From Pseudomonadota bacterium (GTDB lineage: Bacteria; Pseudomonadota; Gammaproteobacteria; Burkholderiales; Thiobacillaceae): 55,610 bases of DNA. Where the stretch lies: the NCBI GenBank assembly GCA_021802555.1, contig JAJZRU010000017.1, positions 1 to 55,610 on the forward strand, given 5' to 3'. The notes below the pieces were generated by a model, which saw nothing but the letters and a program-made list of their open reading frames with translations, made no database searches and was not told where the DNA came from. Shown piece after piece: positions 7,144 to 15,217 of the stretch (the stretch's first letter is position 1; every line of letters begins with the position of its first letter). The position numbers and the translations under genes were made by a program.

Positions 7144-8517
7144 TCAAGGTATAGGGCGCGCCGCCAGCAGCGCACCAACGAAAGCCACGCCCGCTCCGAT
7201 GCGCATGGCCAGGCTGAATCCGAAAGTACCAGTGCCGGCGCCGTCATAGACGGCGCCCAGCACTGCCACACCAAAGGTGGCTCCCACCATCCGGGCAGTA
7301 TTGGCCAGGGCGGAGGCCGTGCCAGCGCGGGAGGTAGGCACGGCAGCCACCGCCGCCGCGAGCACCGGCCCTGTGTTGAGTGCCATGCCGAATCCCGTCA
7401 ACAAGAGCCCCGTTTCAGCCAGCCAAAGTGGCCGGCCGGTTTGGGTATACGACAGTATTGCGATGCCTGTGCCGATCAGCGCCATGCCCCCGGTCATCAG
7501 CGGCCGTGCGCCAAAGCGATGGCTCCAGGCGCCTGTCTTGTGCGAGAGCCCTACAAATACCAAGGACATGGGCAGCAGCGCGATGCCCGCCCCGGTCACG
7601 CTCAGGACGTTGGATTGCAGCCAGGCCAAGGGCAGGAGAAACACGATGCCATACATCCCGAAGGTCATGGCGGCCGCCACGCCCATCACCCCGATCAGCG
7701 CACGATTGCCCAGGAGGGTCAGCGGCATCATGGCTGTTTCGCCGGCTCGTCGTTCCACCCAAAGGAATCCGGCCAGGCACAAGCCGCTGAGGGCGGCACT
7801 CCAGACGGCTAAATCTCCGCGCTCGATGACTGCCAGAGTAAGCCCCCCGAGCCCCAGGCCGGCCAGCAGTTGCCCCGGAAGATCCAGCCGGCGTCCCCCG
7901 GGATCGGCCGATTCGGGCAGTATCCGCGCCAGCCAGGCGGCCAGCAACCCCAGGGGGATGGCCAAGAGAAAGATGCTGCGCCACCCGGCTACCGAGATCA
8001 AGAATCCCCCGAGGGGCGGCCCGATTGCAAACGCGGCGCCGTTCGTGCCAGCCCAAATGCCGATTGCGTGCGCCCGTTGCCGCGGTTCGGGCCAGATGAC
8101 GCGGATCAGGGCGAGCGTGCTGGGGACCAGCAACGCCGCTCCCGTGCCTGACACCGCCCGGCCCAGGATCAGCGCCCCAGCGCCCGGCGCCAGCCCACAA
8201 ACCAGGGAGCCCAGGGTAAAGAGACCGATCCCCCACCGGAAGATCCGACGCCGGCCAAAAATGTCCGCCAGCGTGCCCCCCGACATCAGAAGCATGGCGT
8301 AGGTCAGATTGTAGCCGTCCACCGTCCATTGCAGCGTGCTCATGGGGGTTCGCAGTGCGACGCCGATGGCGTGGACAGCGAGATTGACGACCGAAGTGTC
8401 TACTTGAACCATCAAGACCGCCAGGCAAAGGGTCAGGAGAATCCGACCTTGCCCGGTGAACTGCGCTCCCCGCGGCTCCACTGACCTCGTCAACCCAGCG
8501 CTTTGGCTGTCATCCAT
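7144..8517 (-). CDS. MFS efflux transporter, DHA2 (EmrB/QacA-like) family
   Basis: A 457-residue membrane protein with many hydrophobic segments, consistent with about 14 helices. Family motifs are VQVDTSVVNLAVHAIG in the first helix, LADIFGRRRIFRWGIGLF (motif A) at about 85-105 and SGTGAALLVPSTLALI (motif C type). It probably exports hydrophobic toxicants using the proton gradient. The ATG at 8517 is preferred over one eight codons earlier because GGGAGG lies nine bases upstream. It is divergent from an ArsR-type gene with a palindrome between them, so it is likely induced by a compound sensed by that regulator. Confidence 0.87.
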   Translation of the reverse strand: MDDSQSAGLTRSVEPRGAQFTGQGRILLTLCLAVLMVQVDTSVVNLAVHAIGVALRTPMSTLQWTVDGYNLTYAMLLMSGGTLADIFGRRRIFRWGIGLFTLGSLVCGLAPGAGALILGRAVSGTGAALLVPSTLALIRVIWPEPRQRAHAIGIWAGTNGAAFAIGPPLGGFLISVAGWRSIFLLAIPLGLLAAWLARILPESADPGGRRLDLPGQLLAGLGLGGLTLAVIERGDLAVWSAALSGLCLAGFLWVERRAGETAMMPLTLLGNRALIGVMGVAAAMTFGMYGIVFLLPLAWLQSNVLSVTGAGIALLPMSLVFVGLSHKTGAWSHRFGARPLMTGGMALIGTGIAILSYTQTGRPLWLAETGLLLTGFGMALNTGPVLAAAVAAVPTSRAGTASALANTARMVGATFGVAVLGAVYDGAGTGTFGFSLAMRIGAGVAFVGALLAARPIP

Positions 8518-8578
8518 TCGACTGTGCCTCCCGATTTCCATTGCGATGCCGGAGCGTACTTACAAATAGTGAGAGATG

Positions 8579-8596
8579 CTTCGGCCACCACCGAAG
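8579..8596. promoter_or_regulatory. Palindrome between MFS pump and ArsR-type gene, candidate operator
   Basis: CTTCGGCCACCACCGAAG is a perfect 6-6-6 inverted repeat in the 129-bp divergent region, 50 bp before the regulator start and 62 bp before the pump start. The position suits an operator for both genes; no binding consensus is known to me. Confidence 0.45.
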
Positions 8597-8646
8597 TGTG
8601 GAGAAATCGACCGCGTAGAATCCAGCCAGGAGGTCTGACAGAAGAC

Positions 8647-9333
8647 ATGTCGAATGCGTTAGAAGTCGCCCAAATCGCCAGCCTGGTCGGTGAACCAGCC
8701 CGTGCCAACATGCTGTTGGCGCTGGGCGACGGGCGCGCCCTGCCGGCGGGGGAGTTGGCCGCCTGTGCGGGCATCACCGCCCCGACCGCGAGCGAACACT
8801 TGGCCAAGCTGGAGCAGTCCGGACTGTTGATTTCCATCCGCCAGGGTCGTCACCGCTATTACCGGATTGCTTCGCCGGAGGTTGCCGCAATGCTGGAGGC
8901 CGTCATGATAGTCGCGGCGGGATTCCCACGCCCGGCGCCGCGATTCCGAGTAGACCCTGAGCTGCAACGCGGGCGTACCTGCTACAACCACCTTGCAGGC
9001 CGGCTAGGGGTGGCGATTTGCGATGTGCTCGTTCATAAAAGCTATGTGACAATCGACGGAGAGGTGGCGCACGTCCTGCCGACCGGCCTCAAGTTTTTGG
9101 ATACCTGGGGCATCGATGTCAGGCGTATGGGCAAACACCCTTACTGTCGCACCTGCATCGATTGGAGCGAGCGCCGGCATCATCTAGGAGGTGGCGTCGG
9201 CATTGCGATTCACAAGCGCTGTCTGGAACTGAAGTGGGTGGAACACCATCTGGACAGCCGCGCGGTGAGCGTCACGCGCGCAGGGCGATTGGGCCTCGAG
9301 AGGGTATTCGGGATTGCCGGAGCAGCGCTATAA
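8647..9333 (+). CDS. ArsR-type regulator with C-terminal ligand domain
   Basis: A 228-residue protein. The N-terminal winged helix (about 5-90) has VAQIASLVGEPARANMLLAL, then ITAPTASEHLAKLEQSGLL as recognition helix and RQGRHRYYRIASPEVAAML as wing. A C-terminal domain of about 130 residues contains GRTCYNHLAGRLGVAICD and KHPYCRTCIDWSERRHHLGG, seen in long ArsR relatives beside MFS or efflux genes. The HPYCRTCIDWSERR cysteines could bind ligand or metal. AGGAGG lies 13 bases before the ATG, which is rather far, so the start is a little uncertain. It probably represses the divergent efflux pump. Confidence 0.82.
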   Translation: MSNALEVAQIASLVGEPARANMLLALGDGRALPAGELAACAGITAPTASEHLAKLEQSGLLISIRQGRHRYYRIASPEVAAMLEAVMIVAAGFPRPAPRFRVDPELQRGRTCYNHLAGRLGVAICDVLVHKSYVTIDGEVAHVLPTGLKFLDTWGIDVRRMGKHPYCRTCIDWSERRHHLGGGVGIAIHKRCLELKWVEHHLDSRAVSVTRAGRLGLERVFGIAGAAL

Positions 9334-9401
9334 CAGCACGCGGGGAGGGTGCCTGGTGAAGTATCCTTATCATGGCATTAATGTGGGGGCGCGGGAGAGC
9401 A

Positions 9402-9797
9402 ATGCATAAAGGAAGCTGTTTATGCGGGGCTGTGAAATATGAAGTGAGGGGGGACCTCGGCGCGATCGTGCTCTGCCACTGTTCGCGTTGCCGCAAGGCC
9501 AATGGTTCAGCATTCGCGTCGAACGCCCCGATCGCATCGAGAGATTTAGTTGTCGTCGAAGGCGCCGAATCCCTCAAAAGTTTCCGCACCGACGCCGGAG
9601 TGCACCGAATGTTCTGCCAGAACTGTGGCTCGCCCATCTTCAGTTGGAGAGAAAGCAACCCCGAGTTCGCACGTATCCGTATCGGTACGCTCGATACACC
9701 GATTTCCACAAAACCGACAGCCCACATTTTTGTGGGCTCGAAAGCCGAGTGGGATCAAATTTGTGACGATTTGCCGCGGCACCATGAAATGCCGTAG
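9402..9797 (+). CDS. GFA (CENP-V/GFA) family zinc protein
   Basis: A 131-residue protein. SCLCGAVKYEVRG at the N-terminus and CHCSRCRKANGSAF at about 33-46 give the CxCG...CHCxxC zinc-site pattern, and MFCQNCGSPIF at about 80-90 completes it. The family was named after glutathione-dependent formaldehyde-activating enzyme, but most members have no proven catalytic role. The ATG at 9402 is chosen because GGGAGA sits just upstream and the conserved domain begins at once; an ATG at 9372 has no ribosome site. It is a single gene, possibly co-transcribed with the regulator before it. Confidence 0.85.
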   Translation: MHKGSCLCGAVKYEVRGDLGAIVLCHCSRCRKANGSAFASNAPIASRDLVVVEGAESLKSFRTDAGVHRMFCQNCGSPIFSWRESNPEFARIRIGTLDTPISTKPTAHIFVGSKAEWDQICDDLPRHHEMP

Positions 9798-9868
9798 AGC
9801 TGCGGCGAGCACTGATCGCCGGCGACATCGAATTGGGGCGGATGCCGGATCTTCTGCCGGTGTTAGCT

Positions 9869-10100
9869 TTACCCCTCTTGGCCAGGTACACCCTGGTCGG
9901 GGCGTGGGCGGTGAACAGGCGATTGATGCCTCGAAGCCATTCGGATGTATTCCGCCAACAACTGACCGCCCCGGCTGTCGAAACCTTCGTCCAGAACGGC
10001 TAATTCCGCCATGCGGTCAATCCGGAATGCCCTGAATTCGCCGCGCAGTTCGCACCAGGGTAGCGTTGCCCCACATCGATGCGCGACTGCAACCGAAAGT
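9869..10100 (-). pseudogene. C-terminal relic of a WYL-domain (YafY-like) regulator
   Basis: On the minus strand one frame reads HRCGATLPWCELRGEFRAFR, then IDRMAELAVLDEGF, and ends at a stop at 9869-9871. WCELRGEFRAFRIDR followed by a VLDE turn is the end of the WYL domain in YafY-type helix-turn-helix regulators. The N-terminal HTH and most of the WYL domain are missing; codons upstream of 10100 no longer resemble the family. The relic occupies half of the 490-bp gap between the GFA gene and the proton ATPase; the remainder shows nothing recognisable. Confidence 0.6.
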
Positions 10101-10248
10101 CTGTTTTAAGCCAGGATGCCCGCGGGGAACTTGTTTGCCATGCGGCTTGTCCCTCCTTGCAAATAGCGCGCAAACCCACCTGTTGTCGCATTTGGCGTAG
10201 AGCCTGCGGGGCCACGCGCCCGTACATTTGTATCTCGTTATTCATCCG

Positions 10249-10254
10249 GATAAT
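10249..10254 (+). promoter_or_regulatory. Candidate -10 box for the proton ATPase gene
   Basis: GATAAT lies 34 bp before the GTG start, with TTGTAT 15 bp further upstream as a weak and closely spaced -35. It supports the GTG at 10288 over a frame opening at 10228. Confidence 0.35.
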
Positions 10255-10287
10255 GGATTTGCAGGTCTGCAACTAGAGGAGAAAGGC

Positions 10288-12672
10288 GTGAGCGAAAAAA
10301 AAGAAATGACCGGCTATCCCTCGCTGAGCTCGGGGGAAGCAGCCAAACGATTGCAGGAGTACGGCCCCAATGCCGTGGAGGAAGAAAAGAAAAACGCACT
10401 GGGCGAGTTTCTCAAGCGCTTCTGGGGGCCGATTCCCTGGATGCTGGAAGTGGCGGCCTTGCTGGAAGCGGCCGTCGGGAAGTATGCGGAGGCGGTCATC
10501 ATCCTCGCGCTGCTCGTCTTCAACAGCATCTTGGCCTTCCTGCATGAGGGCAAGGCGCAAAATGCGCTCGAACTGCTGAAGCAGCGCCTGGCGGTGATGG
10601 CCCGAGTCATGCGCGACGGCAACTGGACCATGCTGGATGCCAAGTACCTCGTGCCCGACGATTTGGTGCACCTGCGCATGGGCGATTTCGTCCCGGCCGA
10701 CATCAGAATCCTCGACAGCCAGATCCAGCTCGACCAGTCCGCCCTCACGGGCGAGTCCCTCCCCGTCGAAGCCGAGGTGGGCGCGGTGGCCTATTCCGGT
10801 TCCATCGTGAAGCGCGGCGAGGCCAGCGGCGTCGTGGTGGCTACGGGCAAGAACAGCTATTTCGGCAAGACCGCGGAATTGGTGAAGATCGCCAAGACCA
10901 AGAGCAACCTCGCCACGCTGATCTTCAAGATCGTCAAATACCTGCTGTACCTGGACATCGCCCTGGCCGCGGTCTTCCTGGGCTATGTGGCCTTGGTGAA
11001 TCTCCATGTGCTGCCCGGCAGCATCTCCATCATTTCCGCCGTCGTCTTTGTCCTGGTCATCCTCATCGCGGCCATCCCCATCGCACTGCCGGCCACCTAC
11101 ACCCTTTCCACTGCGCTGGGCGCGGTGGATTTGTCCAAGCTGGGGGTGCTTACCACCAAGCTGTCGGCCATCGAGGAATCCGCGGCGATGACGGTGCTGT
11201 GCTCGGACAAGACCGGAACGCTGACGCAAAACAAGGTCGAACTCGAAGACGTAACCCCGGTGGGGAATGTGACGCGCGACGCGCTGCTGCAATACGCAAT
11301 CATGGCGAGCGATCGGCGCAGCCAGGATGCGCTGGACGACGCCATCTTCAAGGTGGCCGATGCGGCAGGGGTGAAAGAGGCTGGCAGCCGGCTGGCCTTC
11401 ACGCCCTTCGATCCGGCCACCAAGCGTACGGAAAGCACCTACAACAGCGTGGACGGGAAAACAGTCAACATATACAAGGGGCAGCCTCGCACCATCTGGG
11501 ACCTCACCCAGCAGGGCGGGGCGGCTTATCCCTACGAAGAACTGGAAAAGCAGCTTGCGTCCAAAGGCGAACGAGTCCTGGCCGCTGCCGTCAAGGAAGC
11601 CGAGCAATTTACCTTTCTCGGCTTTCTCGGCTTCATGGACCCCGAGCGGCCGGACTCCAAGCCGCTGGTGGAAGAACTGCGCGCGCTGGGCATCCGCGTG
11701 ATCATGCTCACCGGCGACACCGCGATCACGGCGCGCACCATCGCCAAGCGCCTGGGCATAGGCGAGCGGGTGTGCGAGCGGCCCCAATTGCTCGAACTGA
11801 GCAAGACTCCGGAGGGGCAGAAGCAGCTCGCCGACTTCGATGCCTTCGGCGGCATTTATCCGGAGGACAAGTACAACATCGTGCGCGCGCTGCAGGGCGG
11901 CGGCTACATCGTCGGCATGACGGGCGACGGCGTGAACGATTCTCCCGCGCTCAAGGCCGCGGAGGTGGGCATCGCCGTCGCCGGCGCGACCGACGTGGCG
12001 AAGGCAGCGGCAAGCGTCGTGCTGACCGAGCCGGGGTTGGGGGACATTGTCTCCGCCATCAAGACCAGCCGCGAGATTTTCCAGCGCATGGCGACCTGGA
12101 TACTCAACAAGGTCGCCAAGACCATAGAAATATCCTTCTTCACCATCCTGGGGGTGATGTTCACCAAGTCCTTCATCATCACGCCCATGCTGGTGATACT
12201 GCTGCTCTTCACCAACGACTTCGTGACCATGTCGATCTCGACCGACAACGTCAAGTTCTCGAAAGAGCCCAACCACTGGAAGGTCAAGAACATGATCATG
12301 GGCTCGGTGCCCATGGGCCTGCTGCAACTGCTGTTCTCCTTCGGGGCTTTGCTGTACCTGGAGAAGATCAACCCGCTGCCGCTGGGGCAGATACAGACCA
12401 TCGTCTTCCTCATCATGGTGTTCACCGGCCAGGGCATGCTTTACCTGGTGCGAACCGGCGGCCCCTTCTACAGCGTGGCGCCCTCCAAGTACATGCTCAT
12501 GGCGACCCTAGCGGACTTCATCGTCGTATCCCTCATGGCCGGCTTCGGCATCCTCATGCCCAAGATTCCGTTCGAGTATATTGGCTACCTGTTGGCCATA
12601 GGCGCCGCCTATCTGTTCGTGGTCGACTTGATCAAGATTCCGCTGTTCCGCAAGTTTGCCGTACGGCCGTAG
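10288..12672 (+). CDS. Plasma-membrane proton-efflux P-type (P3A) ATPase
   Basis: A 794-residue P-type ATPase. LDQSALTGESLPVEAEVG is the actuator TGES loop, and the phosphorylated aspartate is Asp307 in CSDKTGTLTQNK. The nucleotide domain follows, and MTGDGVNDSPALKAAEVGIAV is the hinge. The early cation cation-transporter N motif LSSGEAAKRLQEYGPNAVEEE is present, and about ten hydrophobic helices are visible. The IPIALPATYTLSTALGA segment of helix 4 is typical of the H+ (PMA1-like) group, so the role is proton export for pH homeostasis. A GTG start is chosen because GAGGAGAAAGGC precedes it. No partner gene adjoins it. Confidence 0.9.
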   Translation: MSEKKEMTGYPSLSSGEAAKRLQEYGPNAVEEEKKNALGEFLKRFWGPIPWMLEVAALLEAAVGKYAEAVIILALLVFNSILAFLHEGKAQNALELLKQRLAVMARVMRDGNWTMLDAKYLVPDDLVHLRMGDFVPADIRILDSQIQLDQSALTGESLPVEAEVGAVAYSGSIVKRGEASGVVVATGKNSYFGKTAELVKIAKTKSNLATLIFKIVKYLLYLDIALAAVFLGYVALVNLHVLPGSISIISAVVFVLVILIAAIPIALPATYTLSTALGAVDLSKLGVLTTKLSAIEESAAMTVLCSDKTGTLTQNKVELEDVTPVGNVTRDALLQYAIMASDRRSQDALDDAIFKVADAAGVKEAGSRLAFTPFDPATKRTESTYNSVDGKTVNIYKGQPRTIWDLTQQGGAAYPYEELEKQLASKGERVLAAAVKEAEQFTFLGFLGFMDPERPDSKPLVEELRALGIRVIMLTGDTAITARTIAKRLGIGERVCERPQLLELSKTPEGQKQLADFDAFGGIYPEDKYNIVRALQGGGYIVGMTGDGVNDSPALKAAEVGIAVAGATDVAKAAASVVLTEPGLGDIVSAIKTSREIFQRMATWILNKVAKTIEISFFTILGVMFTKSFIITPMLVILLLFTNDFVTMSISTDNVKFSKEPNHWKVKNMIMGSVPMGLLQLLFSFGALLYLEKINPLPLGQIQTIVFLIMVFTGQGMLYLVRTGGPFYSVAPSKYMLMATLADFIVVSLMAGFGILMPKIPFEYIGYLLAIGAAYLFVVDLIKIPLFRKFAVRP

Positions 12673-12771
12673 CCGCCGCTCGCAAAGCGCCGCCCGCCTG
12701 GGAGCCCAGGTGGGCACTCCCCGTGGAAACCGGCGCGCACAAAGTGTACGCTCTCGCCTGGATGAAAAATA

Positions 12772-12796
12772 AGCCGCCCGCCTAGCGCGGGCGGCT
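12772..12796 (-). terminator. Strong GC hairpin with a U-tract only on the minus strand
   Basis: The arms AGCCGCCCGC and GCGGGCGGCT are perfectly paired around a 5-base loop. Read leftward, the stem is followed by TTATTTTTC; read rightward only by GCCCC. It may still slow transcription leaving the ATPase gene, but by composition it is a leftward terminator with no leftward gene behind it. Confidence 0.55.
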
Positions 12797-12870
12797 GCCC
12801 CTTGACCGCGTGTGCCCATTACGATGCCGGCGGCGGGCAATTGCATGCGCCCCCTCTTGAACGAACAGCC

Positions 12871-13527
12871 ATGCCGCAACGCTACGACCTCCTGATCTTC
12901 GACTGGGACGGCACGCTCATGGATTCCGCGGGCGCGATTGTCGCTGCCATCCAGAATGCATGTCGTGACCTGGGTTTGGCCGTCCCTGCGGACAAGGCCT
13001 GCCGCAGCATCATCGGACTGGGCTTGAGCGAAGCGCTAGCCGCACTGTTGCCGGAGCTGCCCGTTGCCGAGCACGGGCGCCTGGTCGATCGCTATCGGCA
13101 CCATTATCTCGGGCAGGACCACGCCATCCCGCTCTTCGCCGGGGTTGCCCAGGCCCTGCCGGAGCTGGTGCGCAGCGGCCATCTGCTGGCGGTGGCTACG
13201 GGCAAGAGCCGCAAAGGGCTGGAGCGGGCGCTGTCGCATAGCGGGCTTACGCCCTGCTTCGCGGCAACGCGCTGCGCCGATGAGTGTCCGTCCAAGCCGC
13301 ACCCGGCGATGGTGCTGGAGATATTGCAAACAACCGGCGTGGCGCCCGAGCGCGCCCTGGTCATCGGCGACACCAGCCACGACATGGCGATGGCGCGAAA
13401 CGCCGGGGTGGCCGCCTTGGCGGTGGCTTATGGCGCTCATGAGGCGCCGGAACTCCGTGCCTGCGCACCGCTGGCCGTGCTGGGAAACTTTGCCGAACTG
13501 CGCGCATGGCTGGCACGCTGCGCTTGA
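12871..13527 (+). CDS. HAD-superfamily phosphatase, phosphoglycolate phosphatase-like
   Basis: A 218-residue HAD subfamily IA hydrolase. Motif I is FDWDGTLMDSAGAI at about 10-23, with the nucleophile Asp and acid Asp two residues apart. Motif II lies in LLAVATGKSRKGLERAL, the lysine motif in CPSKPHPAMVLEIL, and motif III in ALVIGDTSHDMAMARNAG. The helical cap sits between motifs I and II. Phosphoglycolate or another small phosphate ester is the likely substrate; the family is promiscuous. The ATG at 12871 is used since the fold begins right after it. It overlaps the Rieske gene by 22 bp. Confidence 0.85.
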   Translation: MPQRYDLLIFDWDGTLMDSAGAIVAAIQNACRDLGLAVPADKACRSIIGLGLSEALAALLPELPVAEHGRLVDRYRHHYLGQDHAIPLFAGVAQALPELVRSGHLLAVATGKSRKGLERALSHSGLTPCFAATRCADECPSKPHPAMVLEILQTTGVAPERALVIGDTSHDMAMARNAGVAALAVAYGAHEAPELRACAPLAVLGNFAELRAWLARCA

Positions 13528-13865
13528 TCGGGCGCTCCGAAGCCTTGGTCGACGGCGGGCCGGGCCTGCGTTTCGAGGTGCGTGCGGCGGGTGTCCCCCA
13601 GGGCGCCTTCGCGGTGCGCTGGGCGGGGCAGGTGCGCGCTTATCTCAACCGCTGCGGCCATGTGCCCGTCGAGCTGGACTGGGAAGAAGGCCGGTTTTTC
13701 GATGCCGACAAGTTATACTTGCTGTGTGCGACTCACGGGGCGCTTTACGATCCGGCCACGGGCGCATGCCTGGCCGGGCGCTGCCAGGGGCGCGGCTTGG
13801 CGCCGCTCGCCGTAGTCGAGCGCGATGGCCATATCTATCTCGTTGAGGAAAGTCCCGATCCATGA
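13506..13865 (+). CDS. Rieske [2Fe-2S] ferredoxin-like protein
   Basis: A 119-residue protein with the two Rieske ligand motifs in order: NRCGHVPVELDW (CxH) at about 48-59 and LLCATHGALYDP (CxxH) near 74-85. These bind a [2Fe-2S] cluster through two Cys and two His. It lacks a transmembrane anchor and oxygenase domain, so it is a soluble electron carrier of unknown partner. Start and stop overlap the neighbours (HAD gene and sppA). HAD-Rieske-SppA is a recurring betaproteobacterial operon order. Confidence 0.88.
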   Translation: MAGTLRLIGRSEALVDGGPGLRFEVRAAGVPQGAFAVRWAGQVRAYLNRCGHVPVELDWEEGRFFDADKLYLLCATHGALYDPATGACLAGRCQGRGLAPLAVVERDGHIYLVEESPDP

Positions 13866-14809
13866 GCGACAACGAACCCGGCTGGGAACGCAAGGTGCTG
13901 GAGAAGCTGGCCCTGGCTGCAGTACAGGAGCAGCGCCGCGCGCGCCACTGGAGCATTTTCTTCAAGACTTTGGGGTTTCTTTACCTCGTCGCGCTGCTGG
14001 CGGTATTTCTCGGCTGGTACAAGACGGGCCAGTCCACCATCTCCGGCGAGCACACCGCGCTGGTGGATATGCAGGGCGAGATTTCCGCCAACCGGGAAAG
14101 CGCGGACAAGGTCATCGACGGCCTGGACGCCGCCTTCAAGGACAGCAAGACCAAGGGCGTCATCCTGCGCATCAACAGCCCGGGCGGCAGCCCCGTGCAG
14201 GCCGGCGAGATCTATGACGAGATGATGCGGTTGCGCGCAAAATATCCGAAGATTCCGCTCTATGTCGTGGTCGACGACATGTGCGCCTCGGGCGGCTATT
14301 ACGTTGCCTCCGCCGCCGACAAGATTTTCGTCAACAAGGCCAGCATCGTCGGCTCCATAGGCGTGCTCATGGACGGTTTCGGCTTCACCGGCACGATGGA
14401 CAAGCTGGGCATACAGCGCCGCTTGCTCACCGCCGGCAAGAACAAGGATTTCCTCGATCCCTTCTCTCCGGAAGTGCCGTCCCAGGTGGCGTACGCCAAG
14501 CAGATGCTGCAGCAAATCCATGAACAGTTCATCGACGCGGTCAAGGCTGGGCGGGGCAGCCGGCTCAAACTGGATACCCCGGGCCTTTTCAGCGGCTTGA
14601 TGTGGACCGGGCAGGACGCGGTCAAGATCGGCCTGGCGGATGGCTACGGCAGCGTGGACAGCGTCGCGCGCAACGTCATCCATGCCAAGAATATCGTGGA
14701 TTACACGCCGCGCAACAGCCTGGTGGACCGCTTCGCCCAGCGCTTCGGCGTGGCCATGGCGCGCAGCCTGGGCATCGCCGATGGCGCCCAGCCCTGGCAT
14801 TTGCGCTGA
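13862..14809 (+). CDS. sppA: Signal peptide peptidase SppA-like serine protease (S49)
   Basis: A 315-residue membrane-bound S49 peptidase of the short, single-domain type. A transmembrane segment (FLYLVALLAVFLGWY) lies at about 38-53. GVILRINSPGGSPVQAGEIYD at about 97-117 is the oxyanion and lysine-side region, and VDDMCASGGYYVASAADKIF near 137-156 holds the catalytic serine. It degrades signal peptides left in the membrane after Sec export. The ATG overlaps the Rieske stop (ATGA), so translation is coupled. Confidence 0.88.
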   Translation: MSDNEPGWERKVLEKLALAAVQEQRRARHWSIFFKTLGFLYLVALLAVFLGWYKTGQSTISGEHTALVDMQGEISANRESADKVIDGLDAAFKDSKTKGVILRINSPGGSPVQAGEIYDEMMRLRAKYPKIPLYVVVDDMCASGGYYVASAADKIFVNKASIVGSIGVLMDGFGFTGTMDKLGIQRRLLTAGKNKDFLDPFSPEVPSQVAYAKQMLQQIHEQFIDAVKAGRGSRLKLDTPGLFSGLMWTGQDAVKIGLADGYGSVDSVARNVIHAKNIVDYTPRNSLVDRFAQRFGVAMARSLGIADGAQPWHLR

Positions 14810-14814
14810 CGTAA

Positions 14815-14962
14815 TGTCCTGAGCTGGAGTCGCTGCGGAAAAATGCCGAGTATCGCCGTCATGCTTTGTCGCTGTGCGCGGCTTCGCGTCTGAGGATATC
14901 GCCATTTTTCGGCAACGCCCCACCCATCGCGCGGATATTCCACGAACTTCCAATTCAGGACA
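14815..14962. repeat. 148-bp nested palindromic element (MITE-like or structured RNA)
   Basis: The ends TGTCCTGA (14815-14822) and TCAGGACA (14955-14962) are perfectly inverted, and the similarity extends inward to TGGA. A second inverted pair lies inside: GCGGAAAAATGCCGA at 14835 against GCCATTTTTCGGC ending at 14913, paired with few mismatches. The element exactly fills the gap between sppA and the Rof-like gene and has no convincing coding frame. A miniature inverted-repeat element or an intergenic structured RNA would look like this. Confidence 0.55.
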
Positions 14963-14968
14963 CTAGAC

Positions 14969-15217
14969 ATGGCTGAGCCGTATCGGCCGATCTCGTGCAT
15001 CGATCACGAAACACTGGAGTTCGCGGCTTTGCGCAGGCTGCCTTTGTGGATTGCCTATGTCGATGCGGCGGGAGTGCGGCGCCGAGAGCGGGTGTGTCCG
15101 CGCGACGTCTACACGCGTGCCGGGGCGGAGTGGTTGGAGGCGGAAGGAGGCTCCGGGCTGCTGGCCCTGCGGCTGGACAGGATAGAGGCGATCGCCAGCA
15201 GCGACAGCGATGACTGA
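14969..15217 (+). CDS. rof: Rho-binding antiterminator (Rof-like) protein
   Basis: An 82-residue protein. YRPISCIDHETLEFAALRR at the start matches the Y-PI-C-H/D-LE-A opening of Rof, and the later strands IAYVDAAG, RDVYTRAGAEWL and ALRLDRIEAI match the small barrel fold ending in an LRLD-I strand. Rof of E. coli (about 84 residues) binds transcription terminator Rho and blocks RNA loading. The symbol rests on pattern recognition alone. It overlaps the sigma factor gene by 8 bp, an unusual pairing of an antiterminator with an ECF sigma factor. Confidence 0.7.
   Translation: MAEPYRPISCIDHETLEFAALRRLPLWIAYVDAAGVRRRERVCPRDVYTRAGAEWLEAEGGSGLLALRLDRIEAIASSDSDD

Noticed and set aside
10273-12327. 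A 684-codon minus-strand frame opposite the proton ATPase
   Set aside because: Its composition (many Gly, His, Arg, Gln) is that of an antisense frame and the plus-strand ATPase is unambiguous.
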